Shown: positions 29,702-37,196, numbered from the stretch's first letter. The stretch: DNA of 64,000 nt from Atrina japonica (GCA_030159075.1 BROG01000128.1:1044501-1108500); one strand, 5' to 3'. Translations and numbers: made by a program. Notes: generated by a model from the letters alone, not told the origin.

Positions 29702-30474
29702 TAGTTTTGAGAGTAACTAACTATATTTGTTACTTTTTGAAACCGATATAACAAATGTAATGTAAAGTTCCTCTTTAATGTTTTTGTAGATTTAGGATCA
29801 AAGCAATTATATATTTTTATCTTTCTTTAACTTTTATCTCAGCTGGAAGCATTCATTCTGTAGCAGAGGCATTGTTACTATTTTTAGAATCATTACCAGA
29901 TCCTGTGTTACCTTTCATTGTTTATAAAAGATGCTTAGAATGTTCCAATAATTACATGTTGTGTAAACAGGTAAGAACAATTTGTGTAATAAGTCTAGTT
30001 TCAGTAATAATAAACATCTACAATCTACTTTACTGTACCAGAAATATGGTCATAAAATGAAAAGTTATTTTTTAGCCAGTTTAATTTTTTGTCTTTTGTA
30101 TATACATGTATATCATTTTAAATTTCAAATTGTATCAAATCTCGGTCATTCCAGGTGGTTGAAATTCCCCATGAGAGTGATAGGCATTAATATGGGTACA
30201 GTAAATATTCTCTGAAATAAATCATCTAGACTTCTCTGAGCAAGTATCAATGAGATATCCCGATATCCCGCTAAACCAATGTTGGGTATACTGGCCATGA
30301 TATAAGAATGTAATGCCCAAGATATAAAGTCATGAATGTAATTATAGAAAGGTACAGATTTTCCGGCCATTGAACATATACATATTTTGGACTGTTTAAT
30401 TTCGGCCATTTTAATAGGATGGCCAAATTGGCCAAAATTAAATATGGCCAAAATATCCCAATTTATGGTATATG

Positions 30475-30544
<70 letters not shown>

Positions 30545-31556
30545 CATATATACATACAGTGAACCCTCCTTACAACGACCATGTTTGTTCCCATGTAGGA
30601 ATGACGTTATATCGAATTTGTCACTGTAATGAATTTGATGTGGTGGGCGTTTCATAGTTAGCTCTCTTGAGTATCATTTACGCATATATTTGTACATGTA
30701 AATAAATCAACTTAAAACAACATTAAAATCTCTATGAAAATATATAAATAAAATGTATGCAAGTTAATCTTGTTAACATTGATGCACAATTATTTTGTTA
30801 TTAAATCGGTCATAAATCGGTGATGTCGTAAAATGCCTGAATCATGTACAAAATGCCTGAATCTCCAGATTCCGATTTAGAAACTGTATTACTGAAATAA
30901 AAAAATGCAGAGATTGCTGATATAATTCTCTGAAAAATGCGTTTCATAAATAAAGTTTTAGTAAAATGTCTACTGCTATGGCAAGTACTTTGATAATTTA
31001 AAGATCTGCCATTGTAACCACATCAGAACGAACATGTAGCCTAACAGAACTTGTCGACTATGTGTATTTTTTATTCTTTATTTATCAATCTTATTTATTT
31101 TCCACTTTGTACCCTGCTTGTATTTCACTTCCTGTCGGTTCAGTTCAAATGAAACCTACTGATGGTTTATAAACATTAGGCCTACTAATGTACAGGTAAG
31201 AGTGATTCAAGCACTAAGTGTTGACACCTAGGCCATCACCTATCAGTGGAGATTAGAAAACAATTGAAGGTTTAATTGTTTTATTGGCAATTATTTTTAC
31301 CTATGAACTCAACCGTGAAGAAAATCAAGAATGATAACAATAGCCAGATCAGCTGTTGGGTTCCATGTTACGTCGTTGTAAAGAGTTTATTTACACTGAG
31401 TTTTGTACATTTGTTCCCAGAATCTAGTGTCGGAGTCGGATACCGAATATTCCGTTGTAATGAGTACTTTTTATGTACATGTACGTTCGTTCCCAAGCAA
31501 TTCTTGTCAGATACCGAATATTCCATTATAATGAATGTCGTTGTAAAGCGGGTTCA

Positions 31557-31626
<70 letters not shown>

Positions 31627-33940
31627 AGTGCAAATTTTATTTTGCAGGTATTATCCCAGATTCCAGAGTGCCATAAAAATGTGTTTAGGTATCTAACAGC
31701 ATTTTTGAGAGAACTTTTATCACATGCTGAGCACAATAATTTAGAAGTAAAATTCCTAGGTCAGTATTAAATTATTTCTTATGTACCAAGACATATCATA
31801 AAACAGTCACCTTAGTAATTTGGGTGTCTGTGTGTTTTGTTACCATTTTTAGTCATTCAGTTTGTGACATTAGATCACCTGAGCCAAAAGGCTCAGGGTG
31901 ACCTATTGTGATTGTCCTTTGTCTGTCGTGCGTCGTTAACATTTACACATTTTCAACTTCTTCTCAAGAACCAGTAGGACAATTTTAACCAAACTTGGTT
32001 TATAGCATCCTCATGTGAAGCCGCATAAAGTTTGCGATTGAAAAAAGGATTGGACAAAAAGGGCCAAAACTTGGTATATATTTAAAAATCTTCTTCTCAC
32101 GAACCAATGATCAGATGACTTTCAAATTTTGTATGCATGGTGGTTGAGTCAATATCTATATAGTTTGCAATTGAAATTGAAATCTTTTTATAAATGAACC
32201 AGTAGGGGGCGCTTCAGTGACACAGCATACAGTTGTATTACAAACTGTTTAATAACTCAAAACTGATCGACTTTTTGTATACAAAAGATATATGAGAAAG
32301 TTGGTAGGAATTATCTGAGGTTCATTTTGACAAAATTTCAAAGGTCATGGGGTCAAAGGACAAGGTCATAGGCACCTAAGTAAATGGAAAATATAAGATT
32401 TTTTGTAATTTTTTTTTTTGCATTTTTGATTACTTCTCCAGAACCATTGGGCTAATTTGAACCAAACTTGGCAGGAAGTATAACCATGTAAAGTTGCATC
32501 AAGTTTGCAGATGAAAAGGGGTTTGGGCCAAACAGAGTTAATCATGGCTATAAATGAGTCAGCAGATATTTTTGATTTAATACATGTATCTCCAAAATTA
32601 TGAATGCTATAGAAAAAACTGTTACCTTAAAATGACCGGCTTGCAAAAATCTACAATTATTTCATTTTGGTGGAAATTGTTGGATCGCACCTGACTTATT
32701 TCCCCTTTTTGTGAATTTTTCATGTTTTTGGATGTTTTTTGACATTAGAAAAAGTATGAATAGTATAATAGAGTAAAAGTGAAAGAAGCAAAAATGTTCA
32801 GCATGCAAAGATCTACAAAATAGTCAATACGGCTGAAATTGTCAAGTTGCTTCGTATGGGAGTTATTTCCCCTTTTAAGTGGATTTTTCATGTTTTTGGA
32901 TGTTTTTGACATTATCTTAAAAGTATTATAGGTAGAGTAAAAGTGAAAAAAACAGAAATGTTAGCATATGAAGATCTACAAAAAGTTCAATAGGGCTGAA
33001 ATTGTCAGGTCGCTCCTTATGGGAGTTATTTCCCTTCTTTTGTGAATTTTTCATGTTTTTGGAAGTTTTTTGCCATTATCTTGTAAAGTATAATAGGTAG
33101 AGTAAAAGTGAAAGAAGCAAAAATGTTCAGCATTCAAAGATCTACAAAAAAGTCAATAGGGCCGAAATTGTCAGATCCCACCTTATGGGAGTTATTTCCC
33201 TTTTATGTGGATTTTCAAGTTTTGGGATGTTTTTTTACATTATCTTGAAACGTATAATAGGTAGAGTAAAAGTTAAAGAAACAAGAATGTTCAGCATGCA
33301 AAGATTTGCAACAAAGTCAAAGGACTGATATTGTCAGGTTGCCCCTTATGGGAGTTATTTCTGCCTTTTAAGTGGACTTTTCATGTTTTTGGATGTCTAT
33401 TGTTATCATCTTGAAAAGTATACTAAGTAGAATAAAAGTGAAAGAAGCAAAATGTTCAGCATGCAAAGATCTACAAAAAAGTCAATAGGGCTGAAATTGT
33501 CAGGTCGCCCCTTATGGGAATTATTTCCCTTTTTAATGGATTTTTCATGTTTTTGAAAGCTTGTTCCTATTATCTTGAAAAGTATAATAGATAGAGAGAA
33601 AGTGAAAGAAGCAAAAATGTCCTCTACCAAGTTTGTTAATTTTGCTCAGGGGTGGATCCAAGGTGGGGCAAAAGAGGCTCCAGGGGGTACCCCTCTTTGA
33701 AAATCTTCTCCAGAACTGCTGCATGGATTGAAAAACTAATTGATCTGAGTGATTTTTATGGATGCATGATTCAATTTCCTGTTTTTGGAATAAATTGGAA
33801 AACTGATTTTTGACATGTTTTTGACATCTCTCCCAGCTTTGTCATTTTCATTCATTTTTAAGTCTCCTCAATTCCTAAGGAGTGTTAAAATAATTCTTTA
33901 ATTTGAAATTCCCATATTTGTAAGATAACAACACAGTTTG

Positions 33941-33971
<31 letters not shown>

Positions 33972-34328
33972 CAGTCCTGTATTAGTGAAATCAAGTGGCT
34001 CTATAGCCTGTATAGGCATTGTTTGCATTTGACAGAGTGGGTTATTATCTTGTAATTGCTCAACATTCACTGAGTAATGTGTTAGAATGATTTATAATTG
34101 ATATTTGGATGGATAGTATTTTGTTACATTCATGTGTATACTTATTGAACACATATATCTTCTTTTATTGTAGCTTCCATGTTTGGAGATCTTTTCTTAA
34201 GGTCACCAACGAAAGCACATTGGTTATCTCAATCATTACGAGGAGCTGAGCGAAATCTAGCGAAGGAAGAAGAGATGAAACGAGCAGCATTTGTGTATCA
34301 TTTTCTCACCAATGACTATGATGAATGA
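1..34328 (+). CDS. OCRL: OCRL/INPP5B-like inositol polyphosphate 5-phosphatase, 3' 18 exons (5' end outside window)
   Basis: Joining 18 exons gives 1938 nt (645 residues plus stop) with every junction in phase. Order seen: 5-phosphatase motifs [40 protein letters not shown] and SDHKPVSS, carrying the metal and catalytic residues; then the ASH domain (FYFKDVKF to GKDFF); then a RhoGAP-like domain ([39 protein letters not shown]). Family knowledge: removes the 5-phosphate of PI(4,5)P2 and PI(3,4,5)P3 on endosomal, Golgi and ciliary membranes, with Rab binding through ASH. The arginine finger of active RhoGAPs is replaced by Gln (LFQQPG), as in human OCRL, so GAP activity is unlikely. A clathrin-box-like LIEIE and the string [13 protein letters not shown] favour OCRL over INPP5B, but invertebrates often have one shared orthologue. 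The N-terminal PH region and the start of the phosphatase lie upstream. The span includes introns. Confidence 0.93.
391..567. mobile_element. MITE, CAGTGGAAC family, copy in intron 1
   Basis: Starts near GAGTGGAACCTGTCTTGGGA and ends AAGTTCCACTG. Internal alternating GGTCT..AAGACAGG motifs are shared with the copy at 39529. The rest of intron 1 (63-1164) shows nothing recognisable. Confidence 0.6.
1165..1279 (+). CDS. OCRL: OCRL-like exon 2 (5-phosphatase)
   Basis: Acceptor CTGCAG. The first G completes the split Gly codon, then [15 protein letters not shown] and [18 protein letters not shown]. The E of FQE is the family's magnesium ligand. The donor after AAA is GTACTA, a weak but usable match. 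Confidence 0.88.
3142..3258 (+). CDS. OCRL: OCRL-like exon 3 (5-phosphatase)
   Basis: Acceptor TTTTGTAG. Reads [19 protein letters not shown] and ends [10 protein letters not shown] before donor GTAATG. It continues in phase into GNKGG of the next exon, as in the family (TGIMGxMGNKGG). Confidence 0.9.
3390..3780. repeat. Dispersed repeat with TATCATGATATATCG-like words
   Basis: AT-rich segment with recurring GTATCRYAATATATCATRAT words in both orientations (3405-3480 and 3715-3750). It looks like an old mobile element, but no clean ends were found. Confidence 0.35.
4006..4113 (+). CDS. OCRL: OCRL-like exon 4 (5-phosphatase core)
   Basis: Thirty-six codons, [10 protein letters not shown] to FERRNQ, including NSHLAAH with catalytic-site Asn and His. 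Acceptor TTTCAAAG, donor CAG|GTATAA. A 52-bp minisatellite starts at the donor itself. Confidence 0.93.
4114..4860 (+). repeat. 52-bp minisatellite starting at the exon 4 splice donor
   Basis: About 14 tandem copies of a 52-bp unit that begins GTATAAATATATGTGATCAC and ends AATAGGAGAGTCTTG. Unit starts are seen at 4114, 4166, 4218 and so on. The first unit contains the real 5' splice site. Later units diverge (GTATAGATACATGT, GTAAAGATACATAT variants), and each carries a GGTATA or GGTAAA donor-like junction. Confidence 0.95.
5226..5390 (+). mobile_element. tRNA-derived SINE
   Basis: The head has an A-box-like TAGCTCAGTTGGTAAGAGCG and a B-box-like GGGTTAGATTCTC about 37 bp later. A non-tRNA body and an A-rich end (AACAAAAGTAATAAACAAAA) follow. 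The anticodon arm does not fold and the acceptor stem pairs only partly, so a SINE is preferred to a functional tRNA gene. Confidence 0.6.
6690..7610 (+). repeat. Diverged outliers of the 52-bp minisatellite, interrupted by a MITE
   Basis: Scattered copies of the unit occur near 6690-6755 (AATATATGTGATCACCTGGA) and 7465-7610. One at about 7575 (AATTTGAAAGGAGAATCTGG followed by TATAAT) resembles the exon 4/intron 4 junction more closely than the array does. The family at 4114 therefore once spread over a larger part of this intron. Apart from the MITE at 6762, nothing else is recognised between 4861 and 8086 except the SINEs listed. Confidence 0.55.
6762..6931. mobile_element. MITE with CAGTRAAACCTG inverted ends (pogo/Tc1-like)
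   Basis: Left end CAGTAAAACCTGCTATA and right end TATATACAGGTTTCACTG are inverted copies, flanked by TA on both sides. A second copy lies at 51248-51424 and is similar along its length. TIRs of this kind with a TA target duplication suggest the Tc1/mariner/pogo group. No coding capacity. Confidence 0.75.
7748..7900 (+). mobile_element. Degenerate tRNA-like SINE (weak)
   Basis: AGTGGCCAAGTGGTGAGAGC resembles an A-box head. A B-box-like GAGGTTGAGACCACC follows, then a body ending in AACAAACAAACAAAAG. Old and uncertain. Confidence 0.35.
8087..8157 (+). CDS. OCRL: OCRL-like exon 5 (5-phosphatase)
   Basis: Acceptor CCCTTGCAG. Reads [20 protein letters not shown] then AEH and ends in GA before GTGAGT. 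It matches the family stretch between ERRNQ and the GDLNYRI motif. Confidence 0.9.
8670..8781 (+). CDS. OCRL: OCRL-like exon 6 (5-phosphatase, GDLNYRI)
   Basis: Acceptor ACTTTAG. A completes the split Glu codon, then [20 protein letters not shown] and on to SYDQ before [15 protein letters not shown] holds the catalytic Asp and Asn of the 5-phosphatase fold. Confidence 0.94.
9032..9354. mobile_element. MULE-like MITE with 9-bp target duplication
   Basis: A 323-bp element in intron 6. Its ends are long inverted repeats of about 60 bp (CATCATC, then GTCCAGAATCTATATGCTCT, then GTGGTTTCATGTGCC). It is flanked by the direct repeat CAGTAAAAG at 9023-9031 and 9355-9363. Long TIRs with a 9-bp duplication are characteristic of Mutator-like elements. 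No coding capacity. Confidence 0.8.
9564..9673 (+). CDS. OCRL: OCRL-like exon 7 (5-phosphatase)
   Basis: Acceptor TGTTATAG. Reads [20 protein letters not shown], then [16 protein letters not shown], ending AG before GTATTT. It holds the family substrate-site element F-x-P-T-Y-K-Y. Confidence 0.92.
10405..10540 (+). CDS. OCRL: OCRL-like exon 8 (5-phosphatase, PAWCDRIL and SDHKPV)
   Basis: Acceptor TTTTAG. T completes the Ser codon, then [20 protein letters not shown] and [15 protein letters not shown] before [14 protein letters not shown] and SDHKPV are diagnostic type II 5-phosphatase motifs, including the catalytic Asp-His. Confidence 0.95.
11555..12609. mobile_element. TIR DNA transposon remnant, about 1.05 kb
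   Basis: Left end TAGGTCACACTGTCATGA and right end TCATGACAGTGTGACCTA are inverted copies, extending imperfectly inward over about 40 bp (GAGTTACGAG against CTCGTAGCGC). No clear target duplication and no transposase reading frame, so the superfamily is not assigned. Lies in intron 8. Confidence 0.65.
14358..14468 (+). CDS. OCRL: OCRL-like exon 9 (linker after phosphatase)
   Basis: Acceptor TTTCCAG. Thirty-seven codons, [20 protein letters not shown] to VKLDIME, before GTAAGT. It matches the helical linker between the 5-phosphatase and ASH domains (VRVVNDE.. in vertebrate paralogues). Confidence 0.9.
14476..14649. mobile_element. MITE with CAGTGGAAC inverted ends
   Basis: The 174-bp element begins CAGTGGAAC, ends GTTCCACTG and has TA on each side. 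It starts 8 bp past the exon 9 donor. Related copies with the same GTGGAACCTGTCTTGGGAGA core are at about 391-567 and 39529-39700. Confidence 0.7.
15225..17218 (+). mobile_element. Helentron-like non-autonomous element with tandem core, copy 1
   Basis: Begins TCACCTGAGC with a short hairpin (GAGC..GGCTC). Its core has roughly 165-bp tandem units, each with AAATGTTCAGCATGCAAAGA, CTTATGGGAGTTATTTCCC and TTTTTGACATTATCTTGAAA words. It ends with a GCCCAT-TGGGC palindrome followed by CTTG and TT. A tandem core, a 3' hairpin and a T-T junction resemble bivalve pearl/Helentron-derived elements, by inference. Similar copies at 31875-33969 and, partial, 43552-44352. Confidence 0.6.
18170..19870. mobile_element. 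TIR element with CAGTGTTCTAG ends (hAT-like?), 1.7 kb
   Basis: Left end CAGTGTTCTAGGATTCCC and right end GGAAAATTCTAGAACACTG are inverted. Repeated GGGAAAGTCATTTTCAA-like words occur just inside both ends. No 8-bp duplication is clear and no transposase is seen. Probably non-autonomous. Confidence 0.6.
20863..20931 (+). CDS. OCRL: OCRL-like exon 10 (start of ASH domain)
   Basis: Acceptor TTAATTCAG. Twenty-three codons, [20 protein letters not shown] then TGQ, before GTAAGT. It matches the first ASH strands (FCFQNVKY..FTIHNGQ in INPP5B). A 2.7-kb minisatellite follows the donor almost directly. Confidence 0.92.
20940..23690 (+). repeat. 42-bp minisatellite, about 65 copies, filling intron 10
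   Basis: Unit of the type TTGTCAGTTCATAACATTGG-ACATACTGTC-TATGTATTAAAG. The 5' half mixes TTCATAAC and TTTGTAAC variants. The 3' half (from about 22311) uses CACTATGTGGGAC and CTACATGTAAAAG variants. The period is divisible by three, so it produces long spurious reading frames. Matching blocks recur 378 bp apart (20983 and 21361), which is nine units. A rare block with GGAAAGTTT-ACTGTCTGC occurs near 22300 and again near 22850. Confidence 0.97.
23823..23919 (+). CDS. OCRL: OCRL-like exon 11 (ASH domain)
   Basis: Acceptor ATTGATAG. Reads [20 protein letters not shown], then [12 protein letters not shown], ending in G before GTGAGT. It matches VPCHFEFINKPDEESYCKQW of the family's ASH domain. 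Confidence 0.93.
24001..24154. mobile_element. Foldback-like MITE with about 31-bp TIRs
   Basis: AACAAATGAATGCTTGTCAG and its complement CTGACAAGCATTCATTTGTT bracket a 154-bp segment, with the match running on into TGCATTTAT. It lies 12 bp before the hAT-like element. No coding capacity. Confidence 0.7.
24167..26563. mobile_element. hAT-like non-autonomous element, 2.4 kb
   Basis: Left end CAGGGCTCGACATTAA and right end TTAATATAGAGCCCTG are inverted copies. ACAAGT/ACTTGTCC words recur near both ends. CAGGG termini suit the hAT superfamily. The flanks share TATCA but no perfect 8-bp duplication. No transposase frame is seen in the interior. Confidence 0.6.
26758..26882 (+). CDS. OCRL: OCRL-like exon 12 (ASH domain), ends at an AT-AC U12 intron
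   Basis: Acceptor AATTTCAG. Reads [20 protein letters not shown] and on to [16 protein letters not shown]. The frame then meets ATATCCTTT, not GT. A family-consistent protein continues only if the intron starts at A26883. Confidence 0.92.
26883..28647 (+). other. U12-type AT-AC intron
   Basis: The 5' end ATATCCTTT is a perfect match to the U12-type AT donor. The branch-site-like TTCCTTAAT at 28631-28639 lies about ten bases before the terminal AC (28646-28647). Splicing in phase 0 joins GKDFF to [14 protein letters not shown], matching GKDYFLSVSGNYLPSCFGS of INPP5B. No GT-AG alternative restores this stretch. The intron holds a MITE (26951-27184). Confidence 0.9.
26951..27184. mobile_element. 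MITE of the CATAGGCGTCGGAAGC family, diverged
   Basis: Left CATAGGTGTGGGAGC and right GCTTCCTACGCCACTG are approximate inverted ends. The interior has GCAGCCCCACTTTTTCAC near the left and CCGACACCCCTTTGCTTTG near the right. Related copies at 45330 and 56033. Confidence 0.5.
28648..28758 (+). CDS. OCRL: OCRL-like exon 13 (ASH end and clathrin-box-like motif)
   Basis: Starts after the AC acceptor. Reads [20 protein letters not shown] then [17 protein letters not shown] before GTAAGA. The last residues join the next exon's Glu to give LIEIE, which fits the clathrin-box pattern and aligns with LIDLE of human OCRL. Confidence 0.92.
29018..29131 (+). CDS. OCRL: OCRL-like exon 14 (RhoGAP N-terminal part)
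   Basis: Acceptor TTTTGAAG. Thirty-eight codons, [20 protein letters not shown], then [18 protein letters not shown], before the weak donor GTTATT. IPKEIW..VDHL is the family's RhoGAP entry. Confidence 0.9.
29517..29601 (+). CDS. OCRL: OCRL-like exon 15 (RhoGAP, Gln at arginine-finger site)
   Basis: Acceptor TCTTTTAG. Reads [20 protein letters not shown], then DTGKPDTI, ending in C. The Arg of the active RhoGAP motif (LFR..G) is Gln here. The donor GTATCCTT is U12-like. Confidence 0.92.
29602..29842 (+). other. U12-type GT-AG intron with CA microsatellite
   Basis: Donor GTATCCTTC matches the U12 consensus GTATCCTTT at 8 of 9 positions. The branch-site-like TTCTTTAAC at 29823-29831 (consensus TTCCTTAAC) lies 11-12 bases before CAG. 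The join CCT restores [14 protein letters not shown], matching ETIPGSNHSVAEAL of OCRL. Confidence 0.85.
29628..29690 (+). repeat. (CA)n microsatellite
   Basis: About 30 CA repeats followed by a short TA run, 26 bases inside the U12-type GT-AG intron. Confidence 0.97.
29843..29970 (+). CDS. OCRL: OCRL-like exon 16 (RhoGAP core)
   Basis: Acceptor TATCTCAG. Reads [20 protein letters not shown], then [16 protein letters not shown] and YMLCKQ, before GTAAGA. Confidence 0.94.
30477..30541. repeat. (TA)n microsatellite, left of a MITE
   Basis: About 32 TA repeats, followed by CATACATATATACATA and the element at 30557. Confidence 0.97.
30557..31559. mobile_element. 1-kb TIR element inserted in a (TA)n tract (pogo/Tc1-like)
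   Basis: Left end CAGTGAACCCTCCTTACAAC and right end GTTGTAAAGCGGGTTCACTG are inverted with two mismatches. TA repeats abut both sides. Inside the right end, a second copy of CCGAATATTCCRTTRTAATGA occurs. No transposase frame. The style of ends matches other CAGTG..CACTG/TA elements here. Confidence 0.75.
31560..31622. repeat. (TA)n microsatellite, right of the MITE
   Basis: About 30 TA repeats ending 25 bases before exon 17's acceptor. Probably the other half of the tract at 30477. Confidence 0.97.
31648..31759 (+). CDS. OCRL: OCRL-like exon 17 (RhoGAP core)
   Basis: Acceptor TTTTGCAG. Reads [20 protein letters not shown], then [17 protein letters not shown], ending in G before GTCAGT. It matches [20 protein letters not shown] of OCRL. 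Confidence 0.94.
31875..33969 (+). mobile_element. Helentron-like element with tandem core, copy 2
   Basis: Begins TCACCTGAGCC, the same start as the copy at 15225, with the same order of blocks. It has about six 160-170-bp core units, then a 3' part (GGGGTGGATCCAAGGTGGGGC..CTTCTCCAGAACTGC) and ends GGCCCATGGGCC-TCTTG before TT. GGTGAGGGATGTGG near the end is inverted relative to the TCACCTGA start. It fills most of the last intron of the OCRL-like gene. Confidence 0.65.
34174..34328 (+). CDS. OCRL: OCRL-like last exon 18 with stop codon
   Basis: Acceptor TTATTGTAG. Reads [20 protein letters not shown], then helical [25 protein letters not shown] sequence ending TNDYDE and TGA at 34326. It matches the final RhoGAP helices (ASIFGSLLLR, then FIHQFL) of the family. 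Confidence 0.93.
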
Positions 34329-34779
34329 AAAGATTTTGTTGTAGCATGAATATTCATGATTCAAAGTAGTAACATTTCACATCTAAATGTATACATCAAG
34401 ACAATCATTTGAGATGTATGTGATGATACACTAAACATATCATATTAATATGATATGGAAAACTAATTTTTGCTGAGGCTTAATCTGTGATAAGCTTGTT
34501 GTATTGTAGTGTTAAATGTGTAAAACGTCAATTCCAGTCATATCTTAGAGGGTGATATAGTAAAAGTGATTGCTTTATGTGAAAGATCTAGTATTGTGTA
34601 ATTATCTGTGTCTATCATTAATATAGTGTGTCCTAATATAGTGTATTGTGAATCGAAAATAATGAAATAGGAATAGATGTAAGGGAAACTATTATATGGT
34701 CCAATGGTTCATAAAAAAATCAAGTCATGGGCCAACGGTGATGGAAGTGACCCTGGCCCCAAACACATAATTATATATA
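34329..34779 (+). other. Probable 3' UTR of the OCRL-like gene
   Basis: AT-rich non-coding sequence after the stop. No AATAAA close to the stop was noticed. AATAAA at about 37262 and 38461 are possible but distant, so the transcript end is unknown. Confidence 0.4.
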
Positions 34780-35478
34780 CAGTTGACTCTCGATACCTCA
34801 AATTCCACAGGACTACCGAAAAACTTTGAGGTTTCGAGAGTTCCAGAAATGGGCATTTCGACCGATATAGGTTCTTAATAAATACTACACAAAATAAGGG
34901 ATTTTGTTTTCGTAATTAGTTTGTATTTTGTCATAAACAATCCCCTACCTAATATTAAAAAAAAACATGTAAATACGTTATCTTTATTATATATCCGATT
35001 TCAGTAATCTACAGTACCGCTCAATCTAAAAGTTAAACTACCACTTGACTTTGCTATGACACATGCTCGACATTGTAGTCTATGATGCATCTTTATACAG
35101 TTCTGTTTCAATAGCTCTTAATTAATTAACAATCCTTTCAATCACTACTTAATTAGATCAGGGATTACTAGTCTCCCAGTTATCAAAACACCTATTGTTT
35201 AATCTTCCAGGTAAGGATCCCGTGTTGTTCTAGCTTACGGCATTGACTTTTAATGAATTCACCGGTAATTACTCGAACTTAGAGAGTGAAATATAAAGGA
35301 ATATATAAAAAGGGACTTCGAATCGACTTCAAGGTTTCAAGAACTTCGAGGCTTCGACGTTCTAGAGATCGAGAGTTAATTTACTTAATTTATGAAGGAA
35401 AAAAATTGGGATCTGAACAAAACTTCGAGGTTTCAAGAACTTTGAGGTTTTGATGTTCGAGCCATCATGAGTCTCCTG
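34780..35478. mobile_element. TIR element with CAGTTGACTCTCGATACC ends (pogo-like)
   Basis: Left end CAGTTGACTCTCGATACCTC is preceded by TA. The right end is decayed (ATCATGAGTCTCCTG then TA). An inner copy of the inverted end occurs at about 35366-35380 (GATCGAGAGTTAA). ACTTCGAGGTTTCAAGAACT repeats occur near the right. No coding capacity. Confidence 0.5.
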
Positions 35479-36109
35479 TATTTACTTTTTATGCAAATTA
35501 CTGCATCCTCAGACCTTTGGATCTGGCATATATTTCTAAAATATTACACACATAATTTTATGATGAATCATTGGCCAGATGGTGCCCACTTGTGCAATAA
35601 TGGAAGTCCAGGTTATATGACCTTGTCACCAATTTTCTGGGGACTTGTTATTTAAATGATGTATCTGGTACTAAACAGAAATACATGTAATGACATGCAA
35701 CAAACGAACAAACACAAGCTGAAAATGAAGGGTAACAGATATGGCATGGGTGGAAACAGCAACATGTCTCAAAATTTATTTATGGTATATATAGACATGA
35801 AAATATTTACAATTTATCAACAACAAATACACATAATTGTTATCACTAAGTAATTTATACTGATATAAAAAAAATAAAGCATTGAAATTCATAAAGGTGT
35901 CAGATATAAATTTAGTAGGTGTGGAAGTTCTGACACTAAAATAGGTGAACCCTGTGTATGTACTGTGCTTCTTGTAGGTATAAAAAGGTGAAATTAAAAC
36001 ATGACAGGAAATAAAAGAGATTGACAAATGGTAAGAAATGAAAATTAGGCAATTTAAAACATGACAAAAAATAATCAAAAACATTGCATAAAAATCATGT
36101 AACATTACT

Positions 36110-36830
36110 GATATAACAACATGTGTCCCTATGTGACATGACCAACATAACAACATGTTGTGTCCCTCAGTGGCATGACCAGTATAATAATGTGTGTCCC
36201 TTTATAACACTACCAATACAACATGTTATTCCCTCTGTAATACTACCACTGTACCATGTTGTGTCCCTCTGTGAAACGACCAATATAATAACATGTCCTT
36301 TATAACTACCAATTTAGCAACATATTTTGACTCTTTGTGACACTTGCAATGTAACATGTATCCTTCTGTAACACTCTGTTACAACATGTTATGTACTCAT
36401 TAAATTATTAATGTTCAGTTCCTCCTAAACACTACCTCTGTAACATGTTTTCCGTCTATAACATTATCTCTGTAACAAAATGTTGTGTCTCTACTGGTAT
36501 ATAACATTACTAATATAAAACATATTCAAACCCTCTGTAAAATTATCTCTGTAACAACATGTTGTGTCTCTACTGGTATATAACATTACTAATATAAAAC
36601 ATATTCAGACCCTCTTTAATATGTAACACTACAAATGTAAAATATACTTGAAATGTTATCTTTGTAACAACATATTGCCCCTAACAATATGCGACATATT
36701 AAATGTATGATTTTATGTCCCTCTTTAACACTACCTCTGTAACACATCTTTAACACTTTCAAACTTGTTTTTTTAAAACAATATGAAGGTCTTCATTATA
36801 CTTGCTTTGTCCCTGGGTAACTTTATTAAT
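36110..36830. repeat. Degenerate tandem array (CATGTTGTGTCCCTCTGT units)
   Basis: Irregular repeats of AACATGTTGTGTCCCT-CTGTAACACTACCAATATAAC with spacing of about 35-60 bp and many indels. One longer block (ATAACATTACTAATATAAAA) is present twice, near 36503 and 36582. No gene seen. Confidence 0.75.
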
Positions 36831-36963
36831 TTAACAACATGTTGCCCATATCAATGTGCAGTACAAAAAATACTTGTGATGTTTTGTTCAGTGCTTCCCT
36901 ACTAGTGTATCAACATTACTGCGTAGATCAGTGTGAAGTACATCACTATTATATATCAAAGTA

Positions 36964-37196
36964 CAGGGGGTTCAAAATTTCCCAAGTCCAAAGTCCGGGA
37001 CTTGGTTTATTCGGGTTAGGATTGGCATATACAAATACCCGAAGTCCAAGGGACTTACCTCATCTGCATTCATTTAATTTTTACTGTATTACTTATTAAC
37101 AAAATTCAGCATGGACTTTAAAATTTCTCAACTGGACTTGCCAGAAATTTACCCCCCAAGTCCAGGACTTCAGTATCTAAGAATTTTGAACCCCTG
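36964..37196. mobile_element. hAT-like MITE with CAGGGGTTCAAAATT ends
   Basis: The 233-bp element runs from CAGGGGGTTCAAAATTT to AATTTTGAACCCCTG. Paired AAGTCC..GGACTT words follow each end. AAGTA occurs on both sides, possibly the rest of a target duplication. Confidence 0.75.

Noticed and set aside
30146..30655. 169-codon minus-strand frame
   Set aside because: Driven by a TA microsatellite and MITE sequence; no recognisable protein.
31276..31770. 164-codon open frame running through a TA tract
   Set aside because: Its 3' part is exon 17 of the OCRL-like gene. The rest is MITE and (TA)n translated as YIYIYI.
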